Part shown: one piece after another, positions 12,201 to 25,360 of the stretch | Layout: each line of letters begins with the position of its first letter | Position numbering within the stretch: the stretch's first letter is position 1 | Assembly: GCA_947650365.1 (NCBI GenBank) | Contig: CANTAL010000148.1 | Coordinates: 558,001-622,000, forward strand | Direction of reading: 5' to 3' | Length of the DNA: 64,000 nucleotides | Source: Chamaelirium japonicum | Lineage: Eukaryota > Streptophyta > Magnoliopsida > Liliales > Melanthiaceae | Program-made: the position numbers and the translations under genes | The notes under the pieces: model-generated | What the model was told of the DNA's origin: nothing | Database searches by the model: none | What the model saw: only the letters and a program-made list of their open reading frames with translations

Positions 12201-14790
12201 TGGATTGTGTGAATGAATTAGAATAGATCGTGCAAATGAACTAGAATGGATCGTACGAATGAATTAGAATGGTTACATTCATACAAATGAATTAGAATGG
12301 ATCGTACGAATGAATTAGAATGGATCGTACGAATGAATATGAATGGATCGTGCGAATGAATTAGAATGGATACATTCGTGCGAATGAATTAGAATGGATT
12401 GTACGTATGAATTAGAATGGATCATGCGAATGAACTAGAATGGATACATACATTCATGCGAATGAATTAGAATGGATCGTATCAATGAGTTAGAATGGAT
12501 CGTATCAATGAATTAGAATGGATTAGAATGGATACATTCATGCAAATAAATTAGAATGGATCATACGAATGAATTAGAATGGATCGTGCGAATGAATTAG
12601 AATGGATCGTGCGAATGAATTAGAATGGATACATTCGTACAAATGAATTAGAATGAATCGTGCGAATGAATTAGAATGGATCGTACAAATGAATTAGAAT
12701 GGATACATTTGTGCGAATAAATTAGAATGGATCGTACGAATGAATTAGAATGAATCATACGAATGAATTAGAATGGATCATACGAATAACTTAGAATACA
12801 TCATGTGAATGAATTAGAATGGATCGTACGTTTGAATTAGATTGGATTGTGCGAATGAATTAGAATAGATACATTCGTGCGAATGAAATAGAATAGATCG
12901 TATGAATAAATTAGAATGGATCGTACGAATGAATTAGCATGGATACATTTGTACGAATGAATTAGAATGGATCGTACGAATGAATTAGAATGGATCGTAC
13001 GAATGAATTGGAATGGATAGTGCGAATGAATTAGAATGGATCGTACGAATGAATTAGAATGGATTGTACGAATGAATTAGAATAGATCGTGCGAATGAAT
13101 TAGAATGGATCGTTGGAAAGAATTAGAATGGATCGTACAAATGAATTAGAATGGATCATATGAATGAATTAGAATCGATCGTGCGAATGAATTAGAATGG
13201 ATCGTACGAATGAATTAGAATGGATACATTCGTGCGAATGAATTAGAATGGATCGTACGAATGAATTTGAATGGATCGTGCGAATGAATTAGAATGGATA
13301 GTGCGAATAAATTAGAATAGATCGTATGAATGAATTAGAATGGATACATTCGTGCGAATGAATTAGAATGGATCGTACGAATGAATTAGAATGGATCGTA
13401 CGAATAAATTAGAATGGATACATTTTTGCGATGAATAAGAATGAAGCGTACGAATGAATTAGAATGGAGCGTACGAATGAACTAGAATGGATCATATGAA
13501 AGAATTAGAATAGATCGTGCGAATGAATTAGAAAGGATCGTACGAATGAATTAGAATGGATATATTCGTGCGAATGAATTAGAATGTATCGTACGAATGA
13601 ATTAGACTGGATCGTACGAATAAATTAGATTGGACACATTCATGCAAATGAATTAGAATGGATCGTACGAATGAATTAGAGTGGATTATACGAATGAATT
13701 AGAATGGATCGTACGAATGAATTAGAATGGATCGTATAATGAATTAGAATTGTTACATTCGTGCGAATGAATTAGAATGGATCGTACGATTGGCTTAGAA
13801 TGGATCGTACGAATGGATTAGAACGCATTGTACGAATGAATTAGAATAGATACATTTGTGCGAATGAATTAGATTGTATCGTATGAATGAATTTGAATGG
13901 ATTATACGAATGAATTAGAATGGATCGTACGAATGCATTAGAATGGATCATGCGAAAGAATTAGAATAGATCGTACGAATGAATTAGAATGGATCGTACG
14001 AATAAATTAGAATGGATCGTGCGAATGAATTATAATGGATCGTACGAATGAATTAGAATGGATCCACCGAATGAGTTAGAATGGATCATACGAATAAATT
14101 AGAATGGATCGTACGAATGAATTAGAATGGATTGTACGAATGAGTTAGAATGGATACATTCGTGCGAATGAATTAGAATGGAATGTAAGAATGAATTTGA
14201 ATAGGTCGTCCTAATGAATTAGAATGGATCCATTTGTGTGAATGAATTAGAATGGATCGTACGAATGAATTAGAATGGATCGAGCGAATGAATTAGAATT
14301 GATCGTACGAATGAATTAGAATAGATTTGTGCGAATGAATTAGAATGGATCGTACGAATGAATTAGAATGGATCTTGGGAATGAATTAGAATGGATCGTA
14401 CAAATGAATTAGAATGGATCGTGCGAATGATTTAGAATAGATACATTTGTGTGAATGAATTAGATTGCATCGTACGAATGAATTTGAATGGATTGTACGA
14501 ATAAATTAGAATGGATCATACGAATGAATTAGAATAGATCATGCGAATGAATTAGAATGGATCGTACGAATGAATTAGAATGGATCCACCGAATGAGTTA
14601 GAATGGATCATACGAATGAATTAGAATGGATCGTACGAATGAATTAGAATGGATTGTGCGAATGAATTAGAATGGATCGTATGAATGAATAAGAATGGAT
14701 CGTACGAATGAATTAGAATGGATCGTGCGAATGAATTAGAATGAATCGTACGAATGCATTAGAATGGATCGTACGAATGAATTAGAATGA
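9254..14790 (+). repeat. Satellite block 5, forward (5.5 kb)
   Basis: Longest block of the window and right arm of the large palindrome. It holds mirror copies of the block 2 bar codes: GATTAAAAACATTCAA (10340-10355), TAGAAACATTCGTGCG (10001-10016) and CATTCTTGCGAATAAAATAG (11168-11187). The cassette at 9.33-9.9 kb (GGAATGTAAG, then CTTGGG, then GATTGCATCG) returns at about 14.15-14.5 kb, so the arm has an internal repeat about 4.8 kb long. Confidence 0.95.
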
Positions 14791-15732
14791 ATCGTACGAT
14801 CCATTCTAATTCATTCGTCCGATCCATTCTAATTCATTCGCACGAATGTACCTATTCTAATTCATTCGTACAATCCATTCTAATTCATTCGCACGATCCA
14901 TTCTAATTCATTCATATGATCTATTCTAATTCATTCCTACAATCTATTCTTATTCATTCGCTCGAATGTATCCATTCTAATTCATTCGTTCGATCCATTC
15001 TAATTCATTCGTACGATCCATTCTAACTCATTTGGTGGATCCATTCTAATTCATTTGTACGATCCATTCTAATTCATTCGCACGATCCATTCTAATTTAT
15101 TCGTACGATCCATGCTAATTCATTCGTACGATCTATTCTAATTCATTCGCACGAATGTAACCATTCTAATTCATTCGTATGATTCATTCTAATTCATTCG
15201 TATGAGCTATTCTAATTCATTCATACGATCCATTCTAATGCATTTGTACGATTCATTCTAATTCATTCGCATAAATATATCCATTCTAATTCATTCGTAC
15301 GATCCATTCTAATTCATTCGCATGACCCATTCTAATTCATTCACACAAATATATGCATTCTAATTCATTCGTACGATCCATTCTAATGCATTCGTATGAT
15401 CCATTCTAATCTATTCGTACGATCCATTCTAATTCATTTATACGATCCATTCTAATTCATTCTCACAAATGTAACCTTTCTAATTCATTTGTACGATCCA
15501 TTCTAATTCATTCATACGATCCATTCTAATCCATTCGTACGATCCATTCTAATCCATTCGTACGATCCATTCTAATTCATTCGCACGAATGTAACCATTC
15601 TAATTCATTCGTACGATCTATTCTAATTCATTCGTAAGATCCATTCTAATTAATTCGCACAAATGTATCCATTCTAATTCATTCGTACGATCCATTCTTA
15701 TTCATTCATACGATCCATTCTAATTTATTTGT
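14791..15732 (-). repeat. Satellite block 6, reverse
   Basis: Starts with the recurrent left B terminus (TTCGTCCGATCC), then departs from the B order. The CGGTGGATCC-type marker lies near 15026 (here TTGGTGG), and a TATGAGCTATTC unit near 15205 also occurs near 26950 and 61770. Confidence 0.94.
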
Positions 15733-16768
15733 ATGAATGAATTAAAATGGATCGTATAAATGAATTAGAATGGAACGTGCGAATGAATTAGAATGGATCG
15801 TACGAACGAATTAAAATGGATCGTACGAACGAATTAGAATGGATCGTACGAATGAATTAGAATGGATACATTCGAGCGAATGAATTAGAATGGATCGTAC
15901 CAGTGAATTAGAATGAATCATAGGAATTAATTAGAATGGATCGTGCAAATGAATTAGAATGAATACATTCGTGCGAATGAATTAGAATGGATCGTGCGAA
16001 TGAATTAGAATGGATCGTACGAATGAATTAGAATGGATATATTTGAACGAATAAATTAGAATGGATCATACGAATGAATTAGAATGGATCGTACGAATGA
16101 ATTAGAATGGATCGTGCGAATGAATTAGAATGGATCGTATGAATGAATTAGAGTGGATCGTACGAATGAATTAAAATGGATACATTCATACGACTGAATT
16201 AGAATGGATCGTGCGAATTAATTAGAATGGATCGTACGAATAAATTAGAATGGATACATTTGTGGGAATGAATCTGAATGGATTGTATGAAAGAATTACA
16301 ATGGATTGTACGAATGGATTAGAATGGATCGTACGAATGAATTAGAATGGATCATACAAATGAATTAGAAAGGTTACATTCGTGAGAATGAATTAGAATG
16401 GATCGTACGAATGAATTAGAATGGATCATGCGAATGAATTTGAATGGATTGTACGAATGAATTAGAATGGATCGTACGAATGAATTAGAATGGATCGTAC
16501 GAATGAATTAGAATAAATCGTACGAATGAATTAGAATGGATCGTACGAATGAATTAGAATGGATACATTTGTACGAATAAATTAGAATGGATTGTACGAA
16601 TGAATTAGAATGGATACATTCTTGCGAATAAATTAGAATGGATCGTATATTCGTGCAAATAAATTAGAATGGATCATACGAATGAATTAGAATGGATCGT
16701 GCCAATGAATTAGAATGAATCGTACGAATGCATTAGAATGGATCGTACGAATGAATTAGAATGAATCG
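15733..16768 (+). repeat. Satellite block 7, forward
   Basis: Entered through GTATGAATGAATTAAAATGG. Contains the G-type cassette (28-mer CATTCGAGCG near 15868, then a GGAATTAATT form of the GGAATG unit, then GTGCAAATG) and ends in AATGAATCGTACGA, the recurrent forward-to-reverse junction. Confidence 0.93.
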
Positions 16769-17786
16769 TACGACCCATTCTAATTCATTCGTCCGATCCA
16801 TTCTAATTCATTCGCATGAATGTATCCATTCTAATTCATTCGTACAATCCATTCTAATTCATTCGCACGATCCATTCTAATTCATTCGTATGATCCATTC
16901 TAATTCATTCCTACGATCTATTCTAATTCATTCGCTCGAATGTATCCATTCTAATTCATTCGTTTGATCCATTCTAATTCATTCGTACGATCCATTCAAA
17001 TTCATTCGCATGATCCATTCTAATTCATTCGTACAATCCATTCTAATTCATTCTCACGAATGTAACCTTTCTAATTCAATTGTATGATTCATTCTAATTC
17101 ATTTGTACGATCCATTCTAATCCATTCGTACGATCCAGTCTAATCCATTCGTCCGATCCATTCTAATCCATTCGTACGATCCATTCTAATTCATTCTCAC
17201 AAATGTAACCTTTCTAATTCATTTGTACGATCCACTCTAATTCATTCGTACGATCCATTCTAATCCATTTATCCGATCCATTCTAATCCATTCATACGAT
17301 CCATTCTAATTCATTCCCACGAATGTAACCATTCTAATTCATTCGTACGATCCATTCTAATTCATTCCTACGATCCATTCTAATTCATTCGCACGAATGT
17401 ATCCATTCTAATTCATTTGCACGATCCATTCTAATTCATTCCTATGATCCATTCTAATCCATTCATACGATCCATTCTAATTCATTCGCATGATCCATTC
17501 TAATTCAATCGTAAGATCCATTCTAATTCATTTGCACAAATGTATCCATTTTAATTCATTCGTACGATCCATTTTAAATTATTCATACGATCCATTCTAA
17601 TTCATTCGCACGATCCATTCTTATTCATTCGAATGAATATATCTATTCTAATGCATTCGTATGATCCATTCTAATTTATTCGCACGATCTATTCTAATTC
17701 ATTCGTACGATCCATTCTAATTCATTCGTACGATCCATTCTAATTCATTCGTACGATCCATTCTAATTCATTCGCACGAATGTATC
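16769..17786 (-). repeat. Satellite block 8, reverse
   Basis: Starts with the left B terminus and keeps the B order well (GTACAATCC, GCACGATCC, GTATGATCC, CCTACGATCT, 28-mer GCTCGAATG, GTTTGATCC). Its last 280 bp (about 17500-17786) match the ends of blocks 24 and 28. Confidence 0.93.
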
Positions 17787-18310
17787 ATACGTATGAATTA
17801 GAATGGATCATGCGAATGAATTAAAATGGATCGTACAAATGAATTAGAATGGATCGTGCGAATGAATTAGAATGGATCATATGAACGAATTAGAATGGAT
17901 CATACGAACGAATTAGAATGGATCGTATGAACGAATTAGAATGGATCGTACGAATGAATTAGAATGGATACATTCGAGCGAATGAATTAGAATGGATTGT
18001 ACGAATGAATTAGAATGGATCGTAGGAATGAATTAGAATGGATCGTGCAAATGAATTAGAATGGATACATTCGTGCGAATGAATTAGAATGGATCGTAGG
18101 AATGAATTAGAATGGATCGTACGAATGAATTAGAATGGTTACATTCGTGCGAATGAATTAGAATGGATCGTACGAATGGATTAGAATGGATCGTTCGAAT
18201 GGATTAGAATGGATCGTACGAATGAATTAGAATGCATCGTACAAATGAATTAGAAAGGTTATATTTGTGAGAATGAATTAGAACAGATCGTACGAATGGA
18301 TTAGAATGAT
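17787..18310 (+). repeat. Satellite block 9, forward; truncated inverted B
   Basis: Opens with the right B terminus read in reverse (GTATCATACGTATG, then CATGCG, then AAAATGG). It is cut at about 18310 by an imperfect palindrome, GATCCATTCATATG followed by ATTCATTCATATGATCC. Confidence 0.92.
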
Positions 18311-20068
18311 CCATTCATATGATTCATTCATATGATCCATTCTAATTCGTTCGTACGATCCATTCTAATTCGTTCGTACGATCCATTCTAATTCATTCGC
18401 ACGATCCATTCTAATTCATTCACACGATCCATTCTAATTCTTTCATATTATCCATTCTAATTCATTCGCATGAATGTATCCATTCTAGTTCATTCGTACG
18501 CTCCATTCTAATTCATTCGTACGCTCCATTCTTATTCATCGCACAAATGTATCCATTCTAATTCAGTCGTACGATCCATTCTAATTCATTCAGACGATCG
18601 ATTCTAATTTATTCGTATGATCCATTCTAATTCATTCGTACGATCCATTCTGATTCTTTCGTACGATCCATTCTAATTCATTCGCACGATCTATTCTAAT
18701 TCATTCGTACAATCCATTCTAATTCATTCGTACGATCCATTCTAATTCATTCGCACTATCCATTCTAATTCATTCGTACGATCCATTCTAATTCATTCGT
18801 ACGATCCATTCTAATTCATTCGCACAAATGTATCCATTCTAATTCATCCGTACGATCCATTCTAATTCATTCATACGATCTATTCTAATTCATTCGCACG
18901 AATGTATCCATTCTAATTCATTCGCACAATCCAATCTAATTCAAACGTACGATCCATTCTAATTCATTCACATGATGTATTCTAATTCATTCGTATGATC
19001 CATTCTAATTCATTCGTATAATTCATTCTAATTCATTCGTCCGATCCATTCTAATTCATTGGCACAAATGTATCTATTCTAATTCATTCGTACGATCCAT
19101 CTAATTCATTTGCACGATCCATTCTAATTCATTTGTACGAATGTATCCATTCTAATTCATTCGCACGATCCATTCTAATTCATTCGCACGATCCATTCTA
19201 ATTTTTTCGTATGATCCATTCTAATTCATTCGTACGATCCATTCTAATTCATTTGCATGAATGTATCCATTCTAATTTATTCCTACAATCCAGTCTAATT
19301 CATTCGTACGATCCATTCTTATTCATTCGCACGAATATATCCATTCTAATTCATTCGTACGATCCTTTCTAATTCATTCGCACGATCCATTCAAATTCTT
19401 TCATATGATCCATTCTAATTCATTCGCACGAATGTATCCATTCTAGTTCATTCGTACGATCCATTCTAATTCATTCGTACGCTCCATTCTTATTCATCGC
19501 ACAAATGTATCCATTCTAATTTACTCGTACGATCCAATCAAATTCAATCGTATGATCCATTCTAATTCATTCGCATTTTCAATTCTAATTCATTCGTCCG
19601 ATCCATTCTAATTCATTCGCACGAATGTATCCATTCTAATTCATTTGTACGATCCATTCTAATTCATTCGCATGATCCATTCTAACTCATTCGGTGGATC
19701 CATTCTAATTCATTCGTACGATCCATTCTAATTCATTGGCACGATCCATTCTAATTTATTCGTACGATCCATTCTAATTCATTCGTATGATCTATTCTAA
19801 TTCATTCGCATGATCCATTCTAATTCATTCGTACGATCCGTTCTAATTCATTCGTACAATCCATTCAAATTCATTCGTACGATGCAATCTAATTCATTCG
19901 CACAAATGTATCTATTCTAATTCATTCGTACGATCCATTCTAATTCGTTCGTACGATCTATTCTAATTCGTTCGTACGATCCATTCTAATTCGTTCGTAC
20001 GATCCATTCTAATTCATTCGTACGATCTATTCTAATTCATTTGTACGATCCATTTTAATTCATTCGTA
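18311..20068 (-). repeat. Satellite block 10, reverse
   Basis: Holds two copies about 958 bp apart of a cassette with CTAGTTCATTCG (about 18485 and 19443) and the one-base-short CTTATTCATCGCAC unit. The stretch 18.9-19.27 kb is a direct copy of 3.47-3.83 kb (shared ACATGATGTATTC at 3544 and 18970). Confidence 0.93.
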
Positions 20069-20717
20069 CAAATGAATTAGAATGGATCGTATGAATGAAT
20101 AAGAATGTATCGTACGAATGAATTAGAATGGATACATTTATGCGAATTAATTAGAATGGATCGTACGAATGAATTAGAATGGATCGTACGAATGAATTAG
20201 AATGGTTACATTCGTACGAATGGATTAGAATGGATCGTATGAATGGATTAGAATGGATCGTACGAATGAAATAGAATAGATTATACAAATGAATTAGAAA
20301 GGTTACATTTGTGAGAATGAATTAGAATGCATCGTACGAATGGATTAGAATGGATCGTACGAATGGATTAGAATGGATCGTACGAATGAATTAGAATAGA
20401 TCATACAAATGAATTAGAAAGGTTACATTCGTGAGAATAAATTAGAATGGATCGTGCGAATGAATTAGAATGGATCGTACGAACGAATTAGAATGGATCG
20501 TACGAACGAATTAGAATGGATCATACGAATGAATTAGAAAAGATACATTTGTGCGAATGAATTAGATTGCATGGTATGAATGAATTTGAATAGATTGTAC
20601 GAATGAATTAGAATGGATCGTGCGAACGAATTAGAATGGATCATATGAATGAATTAGAATGGATCGTACGAATGAATTAGAATGGATACATTCGAGCGAA
20701 TGAATTAGAATGGATCA
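20069..20717 (+). repeat. Satellite block 11, forward
   Basis: Entered by the recurrent junction CGTACAAATG then CGTATGAATGAATAAG, also at 22468, 52204 and 53730. Two near-identical groups with AAAGGTTACATT lie at about 20297 and 20416. Confidence 0.92.
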
Positions 20718-21057
20718 CACGATCCATTCTAATTCATTCGTACGATCCATTCTAATTCATTCTCACAAATGTAACCTTTCTAATTCATTTGTACGATCCA
20801 TTCTAATTCATTCGTACGATCCATTCTAATCCATTCGTACGATCCATTCTAATCCATTCATACGATCAATTCTAATTCATTCGCATGAATGTAACCATTC
20901 TAATTCATTCGTACTAATACATTCTAATTCATTCCTACGATCCATTCTAATTCATTCGCACGAATGTATCCATTCTAATTCATTTGCACGATCCATTCTA
21001 ATTCATTCCTATGATCCATTCTAATTTATTCACACGATCTATTCTAATTCATTCGCA
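20718..21057 (-). repeat. Satellite block 12, reverse (short)
   Basis: About 340 bp between two forward blocks. Carries TCACAAATGTAACC and TTTGCACGATCC then CCTATGATCC, in the order also found at 15.46, 22.08 and 31.44 kb. Confidence 0.9.
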
Positions 21058-21897
21058 TGGATCGTACGAATGGATTAGAATGGATCGTACGAATGCATTA
21101 GAATGGATCATACGACTGAATTAGAATGGATCGTACGAATGAATTAGAATGGATCATGCGAATGAATTTGAATGGATCGTACGAATGAATTAGAATGGAT
21201 CGAACGAATGAATTAGAATGGATACATTCGAGAGAATGAATTAGAATAGATCGTAGGAATGAATTAGAATGGATCATATGAATGAATTAGAATGGATCGT
21301 GCGAATGAATTAGAATGGATCGTACGAATGAATTAGAAAGGATCGTACGAACGAATTAGAATGGATCATACGAACGAATTAGAATGGATCGTACGAACGA
21401 ATTAGAATGGATCGTACGAATTAATTAGAATGGATACATTCGAGCGAATGAATTAGAATGGATCGTACGAATGAATTAGAATGGATCATAGGAATGAATT
21501 AGAATGGATCATGCGAATGAATTAGAATGGATCATATGAATGAATTAGAATGGTTACATTCGTGCGAATGAATTAGAATGGATCGTACGAATGGATTAGA
21601 ATGGATCGTACGAATGGATTAGAACGCATTGTACGAATGAATTAGAATAGATACATTTGTGCGAATGAATTAGATTGCATCGTACGAATGAATTTGAATG
21701 GATTGTACGAATGAATTAGAATGGATCGTATGAATGAATTAGAATGGATCATGCGAATGAATTAGAATAGATCGTACAAATGAATTAGAATGGATCGTGT
21801 GAACAAATTAGAATGGATCGTATGAACGAATTAGAATGGATCGTACGAATGAATTAGAATGGATACATTCGAGCGAATGAATTAGAATGGATCGTAC
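21058..21897 (+). repeat. Satellite block 13, forward
   Basis: Contains an inverted B-type order (CATGCG, GAACG, 28-mer CGAGAG, GTAGG) at about 21160-21300 and the TTAGAACGCATTG cassette near 21620. Ends at GATCGTACGATGCAATC, a switch form also seen at 25690, 42346 and 63679. Confidence 0.92.
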
Positions 21898-22468
21898 GAT
21901 GCAATCTAATTCATTCGCACGATCCATTCTAATTCATTCTCACGAATGTAACCTTTCTAATTCATTTGTATGATCCATTCTAATTCATTCGTATGATCCA
22001 TTCTAATCTATTCGTACGATCTATTCTAATCCATTCGTACGATCCATTCTAATTCATTCGTACAATCCATTCTAATTCATTCTCACAAATATAACCTTTC
22101 TAATTCATTTGTACGATCCATTCTAATTCATTCGTACGATCCATTCTAATCGATTCGTACGATCCATTCTAATTCATTCGTACGATCCATTCTAATTCAT
22201 TCGCACGAATGTAACCATTCTAATTCATTCGTACGATCCATTCTAATTCATTCCTACGATCCATTCTAATTCATTTGCACGATCCATTCTAATTCATTCC
22301 TATTATCCATTCTAATTCATTCGTACGATCCATTCTAATTCATTCGCTCGAATGTATCCATTCTAATTCATTCGTACGATCTATTCTAATTCGTTCATAG
22401 GATCCATTCTGATTCGTTCGTACGATCCATTCTAATTCATTCGTACGATCCATTCTAATTCATTCGTA
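21898..22468 (-). repeat. Satellite block 14, reverse
   Basis: About 570 bp with the order TCACGAATGTAACC, TTTGTATGATCC, several units with CTAATCCATTCG or CTAATCTATTCG, then TCACAAATATAACC, as in other B interiors. Confidence 0.91.
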
Positions 22469-22851
22469 CAAATGAATTAGAATGGATCGTATGAATGAAT
22501 AAGAATGGATCGTACGAATGAATTAGAATGGATCGTGCGAATGAATTAGAATGAATCGTACGAATGAATTAGAATGGATACATTCGAGCGAATGAATTAG
22601 AATGGATCGTACGAATGAATTAGAATGGATCATAGGAGTAAATTAGAATGGATCGTGCAAATGAATTAGAATGGATACATTCGTGCGAATGAATTAGAAT
22701 GGATCGTAGGAATGAATTAGAATGGATCGTACGAATGAATTAGAATGGTTACATTCGTTCGAATGAATTAGAATGGATCGTACGAATGAATTAGAATGGA
22801 TCGTACGAATGAATTAGAATTGATCATACGAATGAATTAGAATGGATCGTA
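22469..22851 (+). repeat. Satellite block 15, forward
   Basis: Shares both ends with block 45 (52205-52492): entry through CGTACAAATG then GAATAAG, exit through ATTGATCATACG, GATCGTACGATCC. It mirrors the first part of block 16. Confidence 0.92.
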
Positions 22852-23150
22852 CGATCCATTCTAATTCATTCGCACGATCCATTCTAATTCATTCGTAGGA
22901 TCCATTCTAATTCATTCGCACGAATGTAACCATTCTAATTCATTCGTACGATCCATTCTAATTCATTCCTACGATCCATTCTAATTCATTCGCACGAATG
23001 TATCCATTCTAATTCATTTGCACGATCCATTCTAATTCATTCCTATGATCCATTCTAATTCATTCGTACGATCCATTCTAATTCATTCGCTCGAATGTAT
23101 CCATTCTAATTCATTCGTATGATCCATTCTAATTCGTTCGTACGATCCAT
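22560..23150. repeat. Palindrome centred near 22.85 kb
   Basis: Block 15 and the start of block 16 mirror each other: GTACGAT, 28-mer with GTAACC, GTACGAT, CCTACGAT, 28-mer with GTATCC, TTTGCACG, CCTATG (CTCCTATG on the left), GTACGAT, 28-mer GCTCGAATG. The centre is offset by one unit. Arms are about 290 bp. Confidence 0.82.
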
Positions 23151-25360
23151 TCTATTTCGTTCGTACGATCCATTCTAATTAATTTTCACGATCTATTCTA
23201 ATTTATTCGTACGATCCATTCTAATCCATTCGTATGATCAATTCTAATTCATTCGCACGATCCATTCTAATTCATTCTCACGAATGTATCCTTTCTAATT
23301 ATTTTGTATGATCCATTTTAATTCATTCATACGATCCATTCTAATCCATTCGTACGATCCATTCTAATTCAATTCGTGCAATCCATTCAAATTCATTTGC
23401 ACAAATGTATCCATTCTAATTCATTCATATGATCCATTCTAATTCATTCGCACGAATGTATCCATTCTAATGCATTCGTACGATCCATTCTAATTCATTC
23501 GCACGATCCATTCTAATTCATTCGTGTGATCAATTCTAATTCATTCGCACGATCCATTCTAGTTCATTCGTACGATCTAATTCATTCGTACGATCCATTC
23601 TAATTCATTGTACGATCGATTCTAATTCATTCGCACGATCCATTCTAATTCATTTGCATGAATGTATCCATTCTAATTTATTCGTACGATCCAGTCTAAT
23701 TCATCCGTACGATCCATTCTAATTCATTCGCACGAATATATCCATTCTAATTCATTTATACAGTCCTTTCTAATTCATTCACACGATCCATTCTAATTCT
23801 TTCATATGATCCATTCTAATTCATTCGCACGAATGTATCTATTCTAGTTCATTCGTACGCTCCATTCTAATTCATTCGTACGCTCCATTCTTATTCATCG
23901 CACAAATTTATCCATTCTAATTTATTCGTACGATCCATTCAAATTCAATCGTATGATACATTCTAATTCATTCGCACGATCAATTCTAATTCATTCGTCC
24001 GATCCATTCTAATTCATTCGCATGAATGTATCCATTCTAATTCATTCGTACGATCCATTCTAATTCATTCGTACGATCCATTCTAATTCATTCGCATGAT
24101 CCATTCTAACTCATTCGGTGGATCCATTCTAATTCATTTGCACGATCTATTCTAATTTATTCGTACGATCCATTCTAATTCATTCGTACGATCTATTCTA
24201 ATTCATTCGCATGATCCATTCTAATTCATTCGTACGATCCATTTTAATTCATTCGTACAATCCATTCAAATTCATTCGTACGATGCAATCTAATTCATTC
24301 GCACAAATGTATCTATTCTAGTTCATTCGTACAATGCGTTCGAATCCATTCGTACGATCCATTCTAATTCATTCGTATGATCAATTCTAATTCATTTGCA
24401 CGATCCATTCTAATTCATTCATACGATTCATTCTAATTCATTCACACGAATGTAACCATTCTAATTCATTCGTACGATCCATTCTAATTCATTCGTATAA
24501 TCCATTCTAATTCATTCGCACGAATGTATCCATTCTAATTCATTTGCACGGTCCATTCTAATTCATTCCTATGATCCATTCTAATTCATTCGTACGATCC
24601 ATTCTAATTCATTCGCTCGAATGTATCTATTCTAATTCATTCGTACGATCCATTCTAATTCATTCGTATGATCCATTCTAATTCACTGGTACGATCCATT
24701 CTAATTCATTCGCTCGAATGTATCCATTCTAATTCATTCATACGATCCATTCTAATTCATTCGGTGGATCCATTCTAATTCATTCGTACGATCCATTCTA
24801 ATTCATTCGCACGATCCATTCTAATTTATTCGTACGATCCATTCTAATTCATTCGTACGATCTATTCTAATTCATTCGCATGATCCATTCTAATTCATTC
24901 GTACAATCCATTCTAATTCATTCGTACAATCCATTCAAATTCATTCGTACGATGCAATCTAATTAATTCACACAAATGTATCTAATCTAATTCATTCGTA
25001 CAATGCGTTCTAATCCATTCGTACGATCCATTCAAATTCATTCGTACAATCCATTCTAATTCATTTGCACGATCCATTCTAATTCATTCGCACAAATATA
25101 TCCATTCTAATTTATTCGTACGATCCATTCTTATTCATTCATACGATCCATTCTAATTCATTTGCACGATCCATTCTAATTCATTCCTATGATCCATTCT
25201 AATTCATTCGTACGATCCATTCTAATTCATTCGCTCGAATGTATCCATTCTAATTCATTCGTACGAACTATTCTAATTCATTCGTACGATCCATTCTAAT
25301 TCATTCTCACGAATGTAACCTTTCTAATTCATTTGTATGATCCATTCTAATTCATTCGTA
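22852..25360 (-). repeat. Satellite block 16, reverse (2.5 kb)
   Basis: The first 300 bp mirror block 15. Further on it holds two direct copies about 646-669 bp apart: CGGTGGATCC at 24116 and 24762, GATGCAATC at 24282 and 24951. The one-base-short CTTATTCATCGCAC unit is near 23888. Confidence 0.93.
24111..25070 (-). repeat. Direct repeat, about 650 bp period
   Basis: CGGTGGATCC recurs at 24116 and 24762, GATGCAATC at 24282 and 24951. The change of offset from 646 to 669 is one monomer. Both copies go on to the TACAATGCGTTC/TACAATGCGTTCG unit. Confidence 0.82.

Larger units (their letters stand above)
2479..14790. repeat. Large nested palindrome, about 4.6 + 5.5 kb arms
   Basis: The reverse arm 2479-7090 and the forward arm 9254-14790 have the same order of variant units when one is reverse-complemented. 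Anchors: 6007-6022 with 10340-10355 (16 identical bases), 6323-6338 with 10001-10016, 5222-5241 with 11168-11187 (20 identical bases), the TTAGAACGCATTG cassette at about 2930 with 13820. Between anchors I followed runs of about ten units at a time and the tails agree. Inner edges coincide exactly with the two switches that bound the centre (7091-9253). The right arm is longer because a cassette recurs at about 14.13-14.45 kb. Order was compared by eye, not by alignment. Confidence 0.88.
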
